Positions 17,399 through 26,688 of a stretch of DNA of 64,000 nt are shown one piece after another; positions within the stretch are counted from its first letter, which is position 1; each line of letters begins with the position of its first letter. This DNA comes from Nocardioides bruguierae (GTDB lineage Bacteria; Actinomycetota; Actinomycetes; Propionibacteriales; Nocardioidaceae), in contig NZ_JAMOIL010000015.1 in assembly GCF_023656415.1 (NCBI RefSeq), positions 1-64,000 of the forward strand, read 5' to 3'. Position numbers and translations under genes: made by a program. The notes below the pieces were generated by a model. The model ran no database searches. It was not told the DNA's origin and was given only the letters and a program-made list of their open reading frames with translations.

Positions 17399-18406
17399 AT
17401 GGAGCCCTACGCCGCCGTGGCGGAGTCCTACGCGGACTTCGCGTCCTACGCCCGCGCCGACTCCGCGACGATGGCCGACTGGGCCGAGGGTGTCGCGGCC
17501 GACCCCGAGGTCAGCGCCTGGGTCGCGGCCCTGCCCGGCATCAAGCAGCAGCCCAACCTCGTCCTCGCCGCCGCCCGGTGGCACGGCGTGCCGGCACCCG
17601 GCCCGTACGCAGGTCTGCGCGAGGCGCTCCTGGGTGACGACGGCAGCATCATGGCGACGATCCTCGAGCGCGCCACCCAGACCAACGAGGTCGGACGCCT
17701 CGCGACGCTGCTCCCGGCCCTGGCACGCGTGGCCGAGGAGAGCGAGCGACCGCTGGCGCTGCTCGAGGTCGGCGCGTCGGCCGGGCTGTGCCTCTACCCC
17801 GACCGGTGGGGCTACGACTACGCCCTGCCCGACGGCCAGCGGGTGCTGCTGGGCGAGGAGCCCCGCCTGCCGTGCGCGGTGAAGGGGGACGAGGCACCGC
17901 CGCTGCCGAGCAGGCTGCCCGAGGTCGCGTGGCGCGGCGGGGTCGACCTGCACCCGCTCGACGTCACCGACACCGACGCCATGGCGTGGCTGGAGACGCT
18001 GGTCTGGCCCGAGCACGACGAGCGCCGCACGCGGCTGCGCGAGGCGATCGCGATCGCCCGCAGCGACCCGCCCGACCTGCGCACCGGCGACCTGGTCGAG
18101 ACGCTGCCCGCGCTCGTCGAGGAAGCCTCGGAGCACGGGACCCCGGTCGTCCTGCACAGTGCCGTGATCGCCTACCTGTCGCCGGCGGACCGCGACCGCT
18201 ACGACGCGCTGGTGCGCGGCCTGGTGGCGCAGGGCTCGTGCCGGTGGATCACCAACGAGGGCAAGAACGTGCTGCCGTCGGTCACCCGCAGCGGGCCGCC
18301 GATCCCGGAGGGGCACTCGACGTTCGTGCTCGGCCTGGACGGGCGGATGCTCGCGCAGACGCACGGGCACGGCCGCACCCTGCGGTGGACGGAGGCACTC
18401 CGCTGA
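17399..18406 (+). CDS. DUF2332 domain-containing protein
   Basis: 335-aa soluble protein of the actinobacterial DUF2332 family, whose function is not established. The characteristic segments are present: KQQPNLVLAAARWHG early on, LLEVGASAGLCLYPDRW in the middle, and VLHSAVIAYL near the end. The GASAGL stretch resembles an S-adenosylmethionine-type glycine loop, but that is only a resemblance. ATG 17399 is chosen because TAGCGT lies seven bases upstream. It appears to be a stand-alone transcription unit. Confidence 0.85.
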   Translation: MEPYAAVAESYADFASYARADSATMADWAEGVAADPEVSAWVAALPGIKQQPNLVLAAARWHGVPAPGPYAGLREALLGDDGSIMATILERATQTNEVGRLATLLPALARVAEESERPLALLEVGASAGLCLYPDRWGYDYALPDGQRVLLGEEPRLPCAVKGDEAPPLPSRLPEVAWRGGVDLHPLDVTDTDAMAWLETLVWPEHDERRTRLREAIAIARSDPPDLRTGDLVETLPALVEEASEHGTPVVLHSAVIAYLSPADRDRYDALVRGLVAQGSCRWITNEGKNVLPSVTRSGPPIPEGHSTFVLGLDGRMLAQTHGHGRTLRWTEALR

Positions 18407-18487
18407 GCCGCCCAGTCGGCTCAGCGGGCTGCTCTGCCCGGGTGTGGCGCGAATGTGGTGCGGATGTCGCGCCGGTGTGGCGCGGCT

Positions 18488-18685
18488 TCAGCAGGCCGGC
18501 GCGCTGCGCAGGTGGTCGTACATCTGGAGCATGGCCTCCAGCTGGTTCACCGCGTGCACGGTGACGCGGCGGCGGGCCTGGTGCGAGAGGCCGGCGCGGA
18601 GGGCGTCGCCCTCGGGTCCGGCCGGGCACACGGCGTAGCGGGCATCTGCGGGCGCGCAGGGGTCTTCCCAGAGTTCATGGAGCAT
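18488..18685 (-). CDS. Small hypothetical protein, 65 aa
   Basis: Small minus-strand frame starting at ATG 18685. Its wobble bases are mostly G or C, which suggests real coding sequence. It contains three cysteines (two in the N-terminal third, one at the last residue) and a C-terminal amphipathic stretch, VNQLEAMLQMYDHLR. I do not recognise a family. There is no clear ribosome binding site. It is convergent with the DUF2332 gene and points away from the siderophore operon. Confidence 0.4.
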   Translation of the reverse strand: MLHELWEDPCAPADARYAVCPAGPEGDALRAGLSHQARRRVTVHAVNQLEAMLQMYDHLRSAPAC

Positions 18686-19112
18686 GTTGGGGCATCCGTC
18701 CGTGATGGGTGTGAGGGTCCCCGCGGGCCCTCTGGGGGAGGGTGGTCCACGGGGTCTGGGTCCCCCGGCACGTCACCTCTGGGGGAGGTGGCCGTGAGGG
18801 GTGCAGACCGTCGCTGGGGGCGTCGACCTGCGGGGAACTCCCGGCAAGGATGCTCGTCCGACCTGCGGTTCCGTGCCGGTATGGACGAATTCGCCCCGCA
18901 TTCCCGAGGGTTTTACGCGAGCGGGACGACCCGTCACCTGGTGGTCCGTACGGCCGGTGAGCAGGTACTCCCGTGCACTGAGCCACGCCTGCACAGGATC
19001 TTCATGCCGAGCGCGGAGGACCCCCCGGGTTGCGCCACTGAGGTAAGGCATGCCTACATTAGGTCTGCCTAACCTCGTGGCGCGCGAGCGCCGTCCTCGA
19101 ATGGAGACCCCG
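18686..19112. other. Intergenic region upstream of the siderophore uptake operon
   Basis: No supportable gene is seen. It holds two near-copies of TCTGGGGGAGG about 50 bases apart (near 18730 and 18778), a long less GC-rich stretch at about 18880-18960, and the iron-box region at 19044-19075. A long untranslated leader or a small RNA could fit in it, but I see no recognisable fold. Confidence 0.5.
19044..19075 (+). promoter_or_regulatory. DtxR/IdeR-type iron box
   Basis: TTAGGTCTGCCTAACCT at 19059-19075 matches the IdeR/DtxR consensus (TTAGGTTAGGCTAACCTAA) in both half-sites. Just upstream, TAAGGCATGCCTA (19044-19056) contains the palindrome AGGCATGCCT and may be a second half-strength site. 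They lie 38 bases before the start codon of the binding protein, so iron-replete repression is expected. Confidence 0.75.
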
Positions 19113-20156
19113 ATGCGCCTCACGCGCCGCATGCTGCCCGTCACGGCGGCCGCCGTCCTCACCGTCGCCCTCGCCGGCTGCGGCGAGGAGTCCAGCAGCG
19201 AGGAGGGCACGGCCGCGAGCAGCGCGAGCAGCAGCGCCTTCCCGGTCACGATCGACACCGCCTTCGGCGAGGTCACGATCGAGAGCAAGCCCGAGCGGAT
19301 CGCCACGGTCGCGTGGATGAACCACGAGGTCCCGCTGGCCCTCGGCGTGATGCCGGTCGGCATGGCCGCCGCCAGCTACGGCGACGACGACGGGGACGGC
19401 ATCCTCCCGTGGGTCGAGCCCACCGTCGAGGAGCTCGAGGCGGACGGCGCCGAGGCACCCGTCCTCTTCGACGAGACCGAGGGCATCGACTTCGAGGCCG
19501 TCGCCGACACCCAGCCAGACGTCATCCTGGCCTCCTACTCGGGCCTCACGCAGGACGACTTCGACACCCTCAGCAAGATCGCCCCGGTCGTCGCCTACCC
19601 CGAGAACGCCTGGGGCACCTCGGTCGACGACATGATCACCATGAACGCCACCGCCATGGGCATGGCCGACGAGGGCGAGGCCCTCGTCGAGCAGCTCGAC
19701 ACCGAGGTGGACGACTCGTTCTCCGCCCACGACGTGCTGCTCGGCAAGAAGGTGATGTTCGCCTACATCGACCCCAACGACCTGAGCACCATCGGGTTCT
19801 ACACCTCGCTCGACACCCGCCCGGCGTTCCTGACCGCCCACGGCATGGAGACCCCCGACGTGGTCGCCTCCGAGTCCGAGGGCACCGACGAGTTCTACAC
19901 GACCGTGAGCGCCGAGCGGGCCGACGAGCTCTCCGACGTCGACCTGATCGTCACCTACGGCGACGCCGACGGCGCCCTGCTGGCCGCCATGCAGGACGAC
20001 GCCCTGCTCTCCCAGATCCCGGCCGTCGCCGAGGGTCGGGTCGCCGTGCTCGAGGACGGCACCCCGCTGGCCGCCGCGGCCAACCCGACGCCGCTGTCGA
20101 TCTCGTGGGGCATCGACGACTACCTCGACGCCCTCGCGGCCCCGCTGGAGGGCTGA
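19113..20156 (+). CDS. Iron-siderophore ABC transporter substrate-binding lipoprotein
   Basis: 347-aa extracytoplasmic binding protein of the FepB/FhuD (Fe-siderophore) type. The signal peptide begins MRLTRRM, is followed by a hydrophobic stretch and ends in lipobox LAGC. Then come an acidic/serine linker and the domain start ESKPERIATVAWMNHEVPLALG. GGAG sits five bases before ATG 19113, which is why this start is preferred over ATG 19101. It heads a four-gene operon (binding protein, two FecCD permeases, ATPase) behind an iron box. The exact siderophore is unknown. Confidence 0.92.
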   Translation: MRLTRRMLPVTAAAVLTVALAGCGEESSSEEGTAASSASSSAFPVTIDTAFGEVTIESKPERIATVAWMNHEVPLALGVMPVGMAAASYGDDDGDGILPWVEPTVEELEADGAEAPVLFDETEGIDFEAVADTQPDVILASYSGLTQDDFDTLSKIAPVVAYPENAWGTSVDDMITMNATAMGMADEGEALVEQLDTEVDDSFSAHDVLLGKKVMFAYIDPNDLSTIGFYTSLDTRPAFLTAHGMETPDVVASESEGTDEFYTTVSAERADELSDVDLIVTYGDADGALLAAMQDDALLSQIPAVAEGRVAVLEDGTPLAAAANPTPLSISWGIDDYLDALAAPLEG

Positions 20157-20231
20157 GCCACGCCCCCGCGTCCCGCCCCGGCCCCCGCCTCGTCCCCCAC
20201 GCCCACCACGGGCACGGTCGGACGGGGCGGG

Positions 20232-21245
20232 GTGCCGCGTGCGCGCACCCGACCCACCCCCGTCCGCCTGGGGTGGGTGCTCGCCACGCTCGGGCTGCTC
20301 GCCCTGGCGTGCGCGGCCTCGGTCGCGTTCGGCGTGCGCGCGGTGAGCGTCTCCGACATCGCCGCGGGGCTCTCGGGCTCCACCGACACCATCGCCCAGG
20401 CCGCGGTGAGCAAGCGGGTGCCGCGCACGGTGCTCGCGATCCTGGTGGGCGCCGCGCTCGGCCTCTCCGGCGCGGTGATGCAGGGCGTGACCCGCAACCC
20501 GTTGGCCGACCCCGGCATCCTCGGTGTCACCACCGGCTCCTCCCTGGCCGTCGTCTGCGGCATCGCGTTCTTCGGGCTGAGCAGCCCGGTCGGCTACATC
20601 TGGGTGGCCATCGCGGGCGCGGCGCTGGCCGCCACCTTCGTCTACCTCGTCGGCTCGCTCGGACGCGGCGGGGCGACGCCCCTCAAGCTCGCCCTGGCCG
20701 GCGCCGCCACGTCCGCGGCCCTCTCGTCGCTGATCAGCGCGGTGCTGCTGCCGCGGATCGACGTGATGGACTCCTTCCGGTTCTGGCAGATCGGCGGCGT
20801 CGGGGGCGCGGAGACCGACAAGACGCTCCAGGTGCTGCCGTTCCTCGCCCTCGGGGTGCTGCTCAGCCTCGCCTCCGCCCGCGGCCTGAACTCGCTCGCC
20901 CTGGGCGACGACGTGGCGGCCGGCCTCGGCGCGCACGTGGGCCGCACCCGCCTCCTCGCCGCCACCGGCGCCGTGGTGCTGGCCGGCGCAGCCACGGCCG
21001 TCGCCGGCCCGATCGGCTTCGTGGGCCTCGCGGTGCCGCACGTGTGCCGGCTGCTGGTCGGCGTCGACCACCGCTGGCAGCTGCCGTTCTCGGCGCTCGT
21101 GGGCGCGGTGCTGCTGGTCGCGGCGGACGTCGTCGGCCGCCTCGTCGCCCGCCCCGAGGAGGTGGACGTCGGCATCGTGACCGCCCTGCTCGGCGCCCCG
21201 TTCTTCCTCTGGATCGTCCGCCGGCAGAAGGTGCGTGCCCTGTGA
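20232..21245 (+). CDS. FecCD-family iron-siderophore ABC permease
   Basis: 337-aa inner-membrane permease of the BtuC/FecCD family with about ten hydrophobic segments. Family marks are RVPRTVLAILVGAALGLSGAV, the RNPLADPGILG loop, and GPIGFVGLAVPHVCR near the C-terminus (the loop contacting the ATPase). GTG 20232 starts after a 75-base gap. The stop overlaps the next gene's GTG (GTGA), so it is coupled to the second permease as a heterodimer. Confidence 0.92.
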   Translation: MPRARTRPTPVRLGWVLATLGLLALACAASVAFGVRAVSVSDIAAGLSGSTDTIAQAAVSKRVPRTVLAILVGAALGLSGAVMQGVTRNPLADPGILGVTTGSSLAVVCGIAFFGLSSPVGYIWVAIAGAALAATFVYLVGSLGRGGATPLKLALAGAATSAALSSLISAVLLPRIDVMDSFRFWQIGGVGGAETDKTLQVLPFLALGVLLSLASARGLNSLALGDDVAAGLGAHVGRTRLLAATGAVVLAGAATAVAGPIGFVGLAVPHVCRLLVGVDHRWQLPFSALVGAVLLVAADVVGRLVARPEEVDVGIVTALLGAPFFLWIVRRQKVRAL

Positions 21246-22300
21246 GCGTCACGACCGCCCCCGTGCCCACCGCACCCCGGCCCGGCGCCGTCGCACTCGG
21301 CCGGCGCCGCCGCACCCGCCGCCGACGCCTCGTCACCGGCGGGCTCGCGCTGCTCGCGCTGGTCCTGCTGGCCGTCTCCCTGATGCTCGGCCAGACCTTC
21401 TACTCCCCGGGCGAGGTGCTGCGCGTCCTGCTCGGCGAGACCGTGCCGGGCGCGTCGTTCACCGTCGGCGAGCTGCGCCTGCCGCGGGCCTCGCTGGCCC
21501 TGCTCAGCGGTCTCGCCCTCGGCCTGGGCGGCGTCACCTTCCAGACGATGCTGCGCAACCCGCTGGCCTCGCCCGACGTCATAGGCATCAGCTCCGGCGC
21601 GTCGGCCGCGGCCGTGATCTGCCTGGTGGTGCTCGAGGTCGGGCAGACCGCCACGTCCGTGCTGGCGATCGCGGCCGCCCTGGTCACCGCCCTGGCCATC
21701 TACCTGCTGGCCTGGAAGGACGGCGTGGTCGGCACCCGGCTGATCCTGATGGGCATCGGCGTGGCGGCGATGCTCGACAGCGTCGTCTCCTACGTCATCG
21801 TCCGGGCAGCACAGTGGGACCTGCAGGTGGCGATGCGGTGGCTGACCGGCAGCCTCAACAACGCCGACTGGGGCCGGGTGCTGCCGCTGCTCGTCGCGAT
21901 CGCCGTGCTGGGCCCGCTGCTGGCCTCGCAGTCGGGCAACCTCGAGCTGCTCCAGCAGGGCGACGACTCGGCCGCCGCGCTCGGCGTGCGGGTCGAGCGG
22001 ACCCGGCTGCTGTGCATCGTCGCCGGCGTCGGGCTCGTCGCGTTCGCCACCGCCGCCTCCGGGCCGATCGCCTTCGTGGCCTTCCTGGCGGGGCCGATCG
22101 CCGCCCGGGTCGTCGGGCCCGGCGGCTCCCTGCTGCTGCCGGCCGGCCTGGTCGGTGCCGTGCTCGTGCTCGCCGCCGACCTGCTCGGCCAGTACGCGTT
22201 CGGCACCCGCTACCCCGTCGGCGTGATCACCGGCGTCCTCGGGGCGCCCTACCTCGTCTACCTGCTCGTCCGGACCAACCGGGCGGGCGGCTCCCTCTGA
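21242..22300 (+). CDS. FecCD-family iron-siderophore ABC permease
   Basis: 352-aa second permease of the heterodimer, starting at GTG 21242 within the previous stop. An arginine-rich N-terminal segment precedes the first helix. RLPRASLALLSGLALGLGG, RNPLASPDVIG and GPIAFVAFLAGPIAAR mark the FecCD family. It differs enough from its partner to form a two-subunit channel rather than a homodimer. A 22-base gap with GAAGGAGG leads to the ATPase. Confidence 0.92.
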   Translation: MSVTTAPVPTAPRPGAVALGRRRRTRRRRLVTGGLALLALVLLAVSLMLGQTFYSPGEVLRVLLGETVPGASFTVGELRLPRASLALLSGLALGLGGVTFQTMLRNPLASPDVIGISSGASAAAVICLVVLEVGQTATSVLAIAAALVTALAIYLLAWKDGVVGTRLILMGIGVAAMLDSVVSYVIVRAAQWDLQVAMRWLTGSLNNADWGRVLPLLVAIAVLGPLLASQSGNLELLQQGDDSAAALGVRVERTRLLCIVAGVGLVAFATAASGPIAFVAFLAGPIAARVVGPGGSLLLPAGLVGAVLVLAADLLGQYAFGTRYPVGVITGVLGAPYLVYLLVRTNRAGGSL

Positions 22301-22322
22301 TGTCGCGCCCGAAGGAGGCATC

Positions 22323-23135
22323 GTGACCACTGACCACACCCTCGCCGCCGAGGCGCTGACGCTGGGCTACGGCGACCGCACCGTCGTCACGGACCTCTCG
22401 CTGGCCGTGCCGGCCGGTCAGGTGACCTGCATCGTCGGCGCCAACGCCTGCGGCAAGTCCACGCTGCTGCGGGCCATGGCGCGGCTGCTGAAGCCGCAGA
22501 GCGGGCAGGTGGTGCTCGACGGCCGCGACGTGCACCGGATGAACACCCGCGAGGTGGCGCGGACCCTGGGCCTGCTGCCGCAGTCGCCGATCGCGCCCGA
22601 GGGCATCGCCGTCGGCGACCTCGTGGCCCGCGGCCGGCACCCGCACCAGCGGCTCGTGGCCCGCTGGAGCGCCGCGGACGACGCGGCCGTCGAGGAGGCG
22701 CTGCGCGTCACCGGCACCCTCGACCTCGTCGACCGGCCCGTCGACGAGCTCTCGGGCGGGCAGCGGCAGCGGGCCTGGATCGCGATGGCCCTGGCCCAGC
22801 AGACGGACCTGCTGCTGCTCGACGAGCCGACCACGTTCCTCGACGTCGCCCACCAGGTCGAGGTGCTCGACCTGCTCACCGACCTCAACCGCGAGCGCGG
22901 CACGACCGTCGTCATGGTGCTGCACGACCTCAACCTCGCGGCGAGGTACTCCGACCACCTCGTCGCGGTCCGGCAGGGCCGGCTGCACGCGGCCGGCGAC
23001 CCCGACGAGGTGCTGACCCCCGACGTCGTGCGCGACGTCTTCGGCCTGGAGTCCCAGGTCGTGCCCGACCCGGTCTCCGGGCGGCCCCTGGTGCTGCCGG
23101 TCGGCCGGCACCGGGTCGTGGCGGCCACGGCCTGA
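22323..23135 (+). CDS. Iron-siderophore ABC transporter ATP-binding protein (FecE/FepC type)
   Basis: 270-aa ATPase. Walker A is GANACGKST near residue 38, with Ala-Cys in place of the more usual Gly-Ser residues. The signature is LSGGQRQR, Walker B is LLLLDEPTTFLD, and the H-loop is VLHD. The VLTPDVVRDVFG C-terminus is typical of FepC/FhuC proteins. GTG 22323 is set by the GAAGGAGG at 22311-22318. It is the last gene of the iron-regulated operon and is followed by a convergent GNAT gene. Confidence 0.93.
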   Translation: MTTDHTLAAEALTLGYGDRTVVTDLSLAVPAGQVTCIVGANACGKSTLLRAMARLLKPQSGQVVLDGRDVHRMNTREVARTLGLLPQSPIAPEGIAVGDLVARGRHPHQRLVARWSAADDAAVEEALRVTGTLDLVDRPVDELSGGQRQRAWIAMALAQQTDLLLLDEPTTFLDVAHQVEVLDLLTDLNRERGTTVVMVLHDLNLAARYSDHLVAVRQGRLHAAGDPDEVLTPDVVRDVFGLESQVVPDPVSGRPLVLPVGRHRVVAATA

Positions 23136-23172
23136 GCGCCGAGGTCCCGCCCCCACCCCAGCCGGGGCGCCC

Positions 23173-24144
23173 TCAGGCGCGGGGGCGCCCGCCCGGCAGC
23201 GCGACGGGCACGTCGCAGGTCGTGACGGCGTGGACGAAGCCTAGCCGGCGGTTCGCGGCCAGGATCGGCTCGTTGCCCACCATGTTCTGCGTGTAGAGCC
23301 GGGTGATGCCGGCCTGCGCCATCCGCACCGCCTGGTGCGCCTTGACCGCCGTGGCCACGCCCCGGCCGCGGGCGTGCCGCTCGGTGCCGGTGAAGAAGGT
23401 GTTGGCGGCCTCGTCCTCGCCCGGGCGCTCGGTGACCATCGTCAGCCCGAGCAGGTCACCGGTGGCGTCGCGGGCCAGGAGCAGCATCCACGGCTGCGTG
23501 ACGAGCCCGCGGAAGACCTCGTACGGCACGTTCGCGTCGCCGTCGGCCACGTCGGGGGCGTCGGCGAACATCGCGGCGAACCGCGCGTGCAGCGTCCGCC
23601 AGGCGGCCTCGCCGAGCGCGTCCAGGTCGTCGACGGGCTCGAGCGCGACCCCCTCCGGCACGCGGACGGCGGCCAGCCGCTGCACCGTCGCCTCGTCGAG
23701 GGCCAGCACCGACTCGTGGTGCCGCTCGCTCACGGTCAGCCCCCAGGCGAGCCGGGCGGCCTCGGCGGGCGCCTCGTCCTCGCGGTACTCGTAGACCAGG
23801 CCCGGCAGCAGCCCGGCCGCGGCCTCCTCCAGCGCGGTGCGCAGCGCGGTGGCCACGCCGCGGCGCCGCTGCTCGGGCACCACCGAGACCAGGCCCGAGC
23901 CGTACCCGCCCACGGCCACCGGCTTGCAGACCGCCAGCCCGAGACCGGTCGGCCGCCCCGCCTCGTCCTCGGTGACGAACCAGGCGCAGGGCAGTGCGCC
24001 GGTGGCCTCCGCGCGGCGCCAGTGCAGGTACATCCAGGCGAGCGGGTCGCCGGGGGAGACCGCGGCCAGCGCGCCCTCGAGCGTCGCGGCGTCGGCCGGG
24101 TCGGTCAGCGGGTGCAGGCGGCGCGGTGCGGAGGGGGAGGTCAC
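23173..24144 (-). CDS. GNAT family N-acetyltransferase, two GNAT domains
   Basis: 323-aa acetyltransferase with two GNAT-like halves. The first acetyl-CoA loop is QRRRGVATAL near residue 92, and the second is RGRGVATAVK near residue 270. A GNEPILAANRRLGF tail is typical of family members acting on amino groups of small molecules. GTG 24144 overlaps the stop of the upstream nucleobase permease (GTGA on the minus strand), so the two are co-translated. The acceptor substrate is unknown; a purine-related role is only suggested by the pairing. Confidence 0.83.
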   Translation of the reverse strand: MTSPSAPRRLHPLTDPADAATLEGALAAVSPGDPLAWMYLHWRRAEATGALPCAWFVTEDEAGRPTGLGLAVCKPVAVGGYGSGLVSVVPEQRRRGVATALRTALEEAAAGLLPGLVYEYREDEAPAEAARLAWGLTVSERHHESVLALDEATVQRLAAVRVPEGVALEPVDDLDALGEAAWRTLHARFAAMFADAPDVADGDANVPYEVFRGLVTQPWMLLLARDATGDLLGLTMVTERPGEDEAANTFFTGTERHARGRGVATAVKAHQAVRMAQAGITRLYTQNMVGNEPILAANRRLGFVHAVTTCDVPVALPGGRPRA

Positions 24145-25568
24145 GCCTCCATGGTCTCGCCCTCCGCGGCCTCCTCGTAGCTCGCCTTCTCCCGCGGGAG
24201 CACCAGGTTCAGCACGATCGCGGTGAGGCCGCCGGTGGTGATGGGCGAGCCGAAGACCGACTGCGCGGTGGCGGGCAGGTGGCTGAGCACGTCCGGCACC
24301 AGCTCCACGCCGAGGCCGAGCGCGAACGAGACGGCCAGGATGAGCACGTCGCGGCGGTCGAGCTTGTTCTCGCTGCTGGCGATGATCTTGATGCCGGCCG
24401 CTGCCACGGTGCCGAACATGATGATCGTGGCGCCGCCCAGCACCGGCCGCGGCATCGAGGTCACCAGCGCCGGGACGACGGGGAACAGACCGACCAGCAC
24501 GAGCATCCCGGCCACGAACATGCCGATCCAGCGGCTGGCGACGCCGGTGAGCTGGATGACGCCGTTGTTCTGGCTGAACGTGGTGTTCGGGAAGCTGTTG
24601 AAGACCGCCGCGAGCGCCGAGTTCACGCCGTCGCCGAGCACGCCGCCCTTGATCCGGCGCACGTAGGTCTCGCCCTTCACCGGCTCGCCCGAGACCATCG
24701 AGGTGGCGGTGAGGTCACCGGTGGTCTCGATCGCGGTGATGAGGAAGATGAAGGCGACCGGCAGGAAGAGCGACCAGGAGAAGTCCAGGCCGTAGGCGAA
24801 CGGGACCGGCACGTTCACGACCGGCAGACCCGACAGGCTGGGCGCCGTCACCATGCCGAGCAGCGCCGCCACCGCGTAGCCGACGACCAGGCCGATGACG
24901 ATTGCGCCCATCCGCACGTAGGTGTTGCGGCTGCGGTTGAGCGCGATCACGGTGACCAGGACGACGCCGGCCACCGCGAGGTTCTTGCCGCTGGCGAAGT
25001 CGTCGGTGCCGATCGTGGCCGCGCCGCCCGCCATGTCGGTGATGCCGGTGTCGATGAGGGAGAGCCCGATGAGGCAGACCACCGTGCCGGTGACGACCGG
25101 GGTGAGGATCTTGCGCAGCAGGTGCATGACCCGGCTCAGCGCCATCTCGATGAACGACCCGGCCAGCGTGATGCCGTAGATCATCGCCAGCGCCGCGGTG
25201 CCGCCGCCGACGGCGGTGCCCGCGGCGATCATCGGCCCCAGGAACGCGAAGCTGGTGCCCTGGATCGACAGCAGCCCCGAGCCGACCGGCCCGATGCGGC
25301 GCACCTGGATGAACGTGGCGACGCCGGAGACGATCAGTGCCATCGAGATCAGGTAGTTGGTGTCCTCGGGCTCGAGCCCCAGCGGACCGGAGAGCACCAG
25401 CGTGGGCGTCACGATGCCGACGAAGATCGCCAGCAGGTGCTGGAGCGCCGCCAGCAGGGTGGTGGGCAGCGGGGGTCGGTCCTCGAGCCGGTAGACGACC
25501 CCGGTCGCGTCCGGCTGCGGCTCGGACGGCTCGGCGGTGTCCGCGGTGGCCTGCTCGCTCGTGCTCAT
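24141..25568 (-). CDS. NCS2 nucleobase:cation symporter, xanthine/urate type
   Basis: 475-aa membrane permease of the nucleobase-ascorbate transporter family. The NAT signature reads QNNGVIQLTG and is preceded by NSFPNTTF, as in xanthine and uric acid permeases rather than uracil permeases. About 12-14 hydrophobic segments fit the family fold. It starts at ATG 25568 and is followed without a gap by the GNAT gene. The LysR gene lies just upstream on the same strand, 103 bases away. Confidence 0.9.
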   Translation of the reverse strand: MSTSEQATADTAEPSEPQPDATGVVYRLEDRPPLPTTLLAALQHLLAIFVGIVTPTLVLSGPLGLEPEDTNYLISMALIVSGVATFIQVRRIGPVGSGLLSIQGTSFAFLGPMIAAGTAVGGGTAALAMIYGITLAGSFIEMALSRVMHLLRKILTPVVTGTVVCLIGLSLIDTGITDMAGGAATIGTDDFASGKNLAVAGVVLVTVIALNRSRNTYVRMGAIVIGLVVGYAVAALLGMVTAPSLSGLPVVNVPVPFAYGLDFSWSLFLPVAFIFLITAIETTGDLTATSMVSGEPVKGETYVRRIKGGVLGDGVNSALAAVFNSFPNTTFSQNNGVIQLTGVASRWIGMFVAGMLVLVGLFPVVPALVTSMPRPVLGGATIIMFGTVAAAGIKIIASSENKLDRRDVLILAVSFALGLGVELVPDVLSHLPATAQSVFGSPITTGGLTAIVLNLVLPREKASYEEAAEGETMEA

Positions 25569-25670
25569 CCCCAGATCGAAGTCGACGGCTGTTGCAGGGT
25601 TGTCACGACGAGGTGAGAAGCCTGCGTCGCCGGTCGGCCGGTCGGGGGCGGGGCCGGCTGGGTGCGGGGA

Positions 25671-26558
25671 TCAGGGCCTGCGCGGGACGCCCCGGGCCAC
25701 GAGCACCTCGACGAACCGCTCGGACAGCGGGTCGCCGGTGGTGCGGCGCAGGGCGACCACGTCCCGCTGGAGCGGGCGGGTGAAGGGACGCACCGGGCCG
25801 GCGAACCCGGCCGGGATCGCCGTCGTCGGCACGACCGCGACGCCGAGGCCCGCGAGTGCCAGCGGTGCCAGGGCGCCGATCTGCCGCGTCCGCAGCCGGA
25901 CCCGCGCCCGGGCACCGGCCTCGGCCAGCCGGCCGCTCACCCAGGCGTCGAACGCGCTGCCGGCCACGAGGCCCACGGCGTCCTCCCCGTCCAGGTCGGC
26001 CGGGTCGACGGATACCTGCCCGGCGAAGCGGTGACCGGGCCAGCAGACCACCACCAGCTCCTCGTGGCCCACCACGTCCGCGACGCCCGGCCAGGTGCTC
26101 GGGCGCGGGCAGACGGCCACGTCCAGGTCCCCGCGGCGGACGGCGGCGGCCAGGTCGTCGGCGCTGGAGCCCTCTGTCAGCGCGAACCCGGGGGCCGCGG
26201 CGTCGCCCGGTGGCCAGTGGGCCCACCAGTCCGCCAGGGCCGGGGCGAGCAGCGACGCGGTGAAGCTCTCGGCGCAGCCCACCCGCAGGTCGGAGAGTCG
26301 CTCGTCGCGGGCGGCCAGCACCGCCTCGTCCGCGGCGGTGACGGCGACGCGGGCGCGCTCCACCAGTCGGCGGCCGGCCGCGGTGGGGCGCACCCCGCGA
26401 GGCAGGCGCTCGAGCAGCGGGACGCCGACCTCCGACTCGAGCGCGGCGAGCTGGTGCGAGACCGCCGGCTGGGAGGCGTGCAGCGCGCGGGCGGCGCCGG
26501 TGACGCTGCCGGCGTCCACCACCGCGAGCAGGCACTTGAGGGCACGGAGCGTGGGCAC
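25671..26558 (-). CDS. LysR family transcriptional regulator
   Basis: 295-aa regulator with an N-terminal winged helix at about residues 5-62 (GSVTGAARALHASQPAVSHQ is the recognition region) and a LysR substrate-binding domain from about 90. It starts at GTG 26558. CAGAGT six bases upstream is a possible leaderless -10 box, and no good ribosome binding site is seen. It is divergent from the SDR gene at 26689, the classic arrangement of a LysR gene and its target. Confidence 0.88.
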   Translation of the reverse strand: MPTLRALKCLLAVVDAGSVTGAARALHASQPAVSHQLAALESEVGVPLLERLPRGVRPTAAGRRLVERARVAVTAADEAVLAARDERLSDLRVGCAESFTASLLAPALADWWAHWPPGDAAAPGFALTEGSSADDLAAAVRRGDLDVAVCPRPSTWPGVADVVGHEELVVVCWPGHRFAGQVSVDPADLDGEDAVGLVAGSAFDAWVSGRLAEAGARARVRLRTRQIGALAPLALAGLGVAVVPTTAIPAGFAGPVRPFTRPLQRDVVALRRTTGDPLSERFVEVLVARGVPRRP

Positions 26559-26688
26559 GGCCCCACTCTGCCATTCGGTGTGTGCATGGCACGGCACCGA
26601 ACAATCGATCCGGCGACGGGAAGGTTCGCCAGCGTGCCGCGGGTTGTGCCAGGTGGACACCGCAGTCGTCACCCGGAGGAGACCTGAC

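Noticed and set aside
18840..19045. Cobalamin riboswitch (GCCACTG near 19034)
   Set aside because: Only the seven-base box-like motif is present. The other conserved riboswitch blocks are absent in the expected order, and the operon has an iron box.
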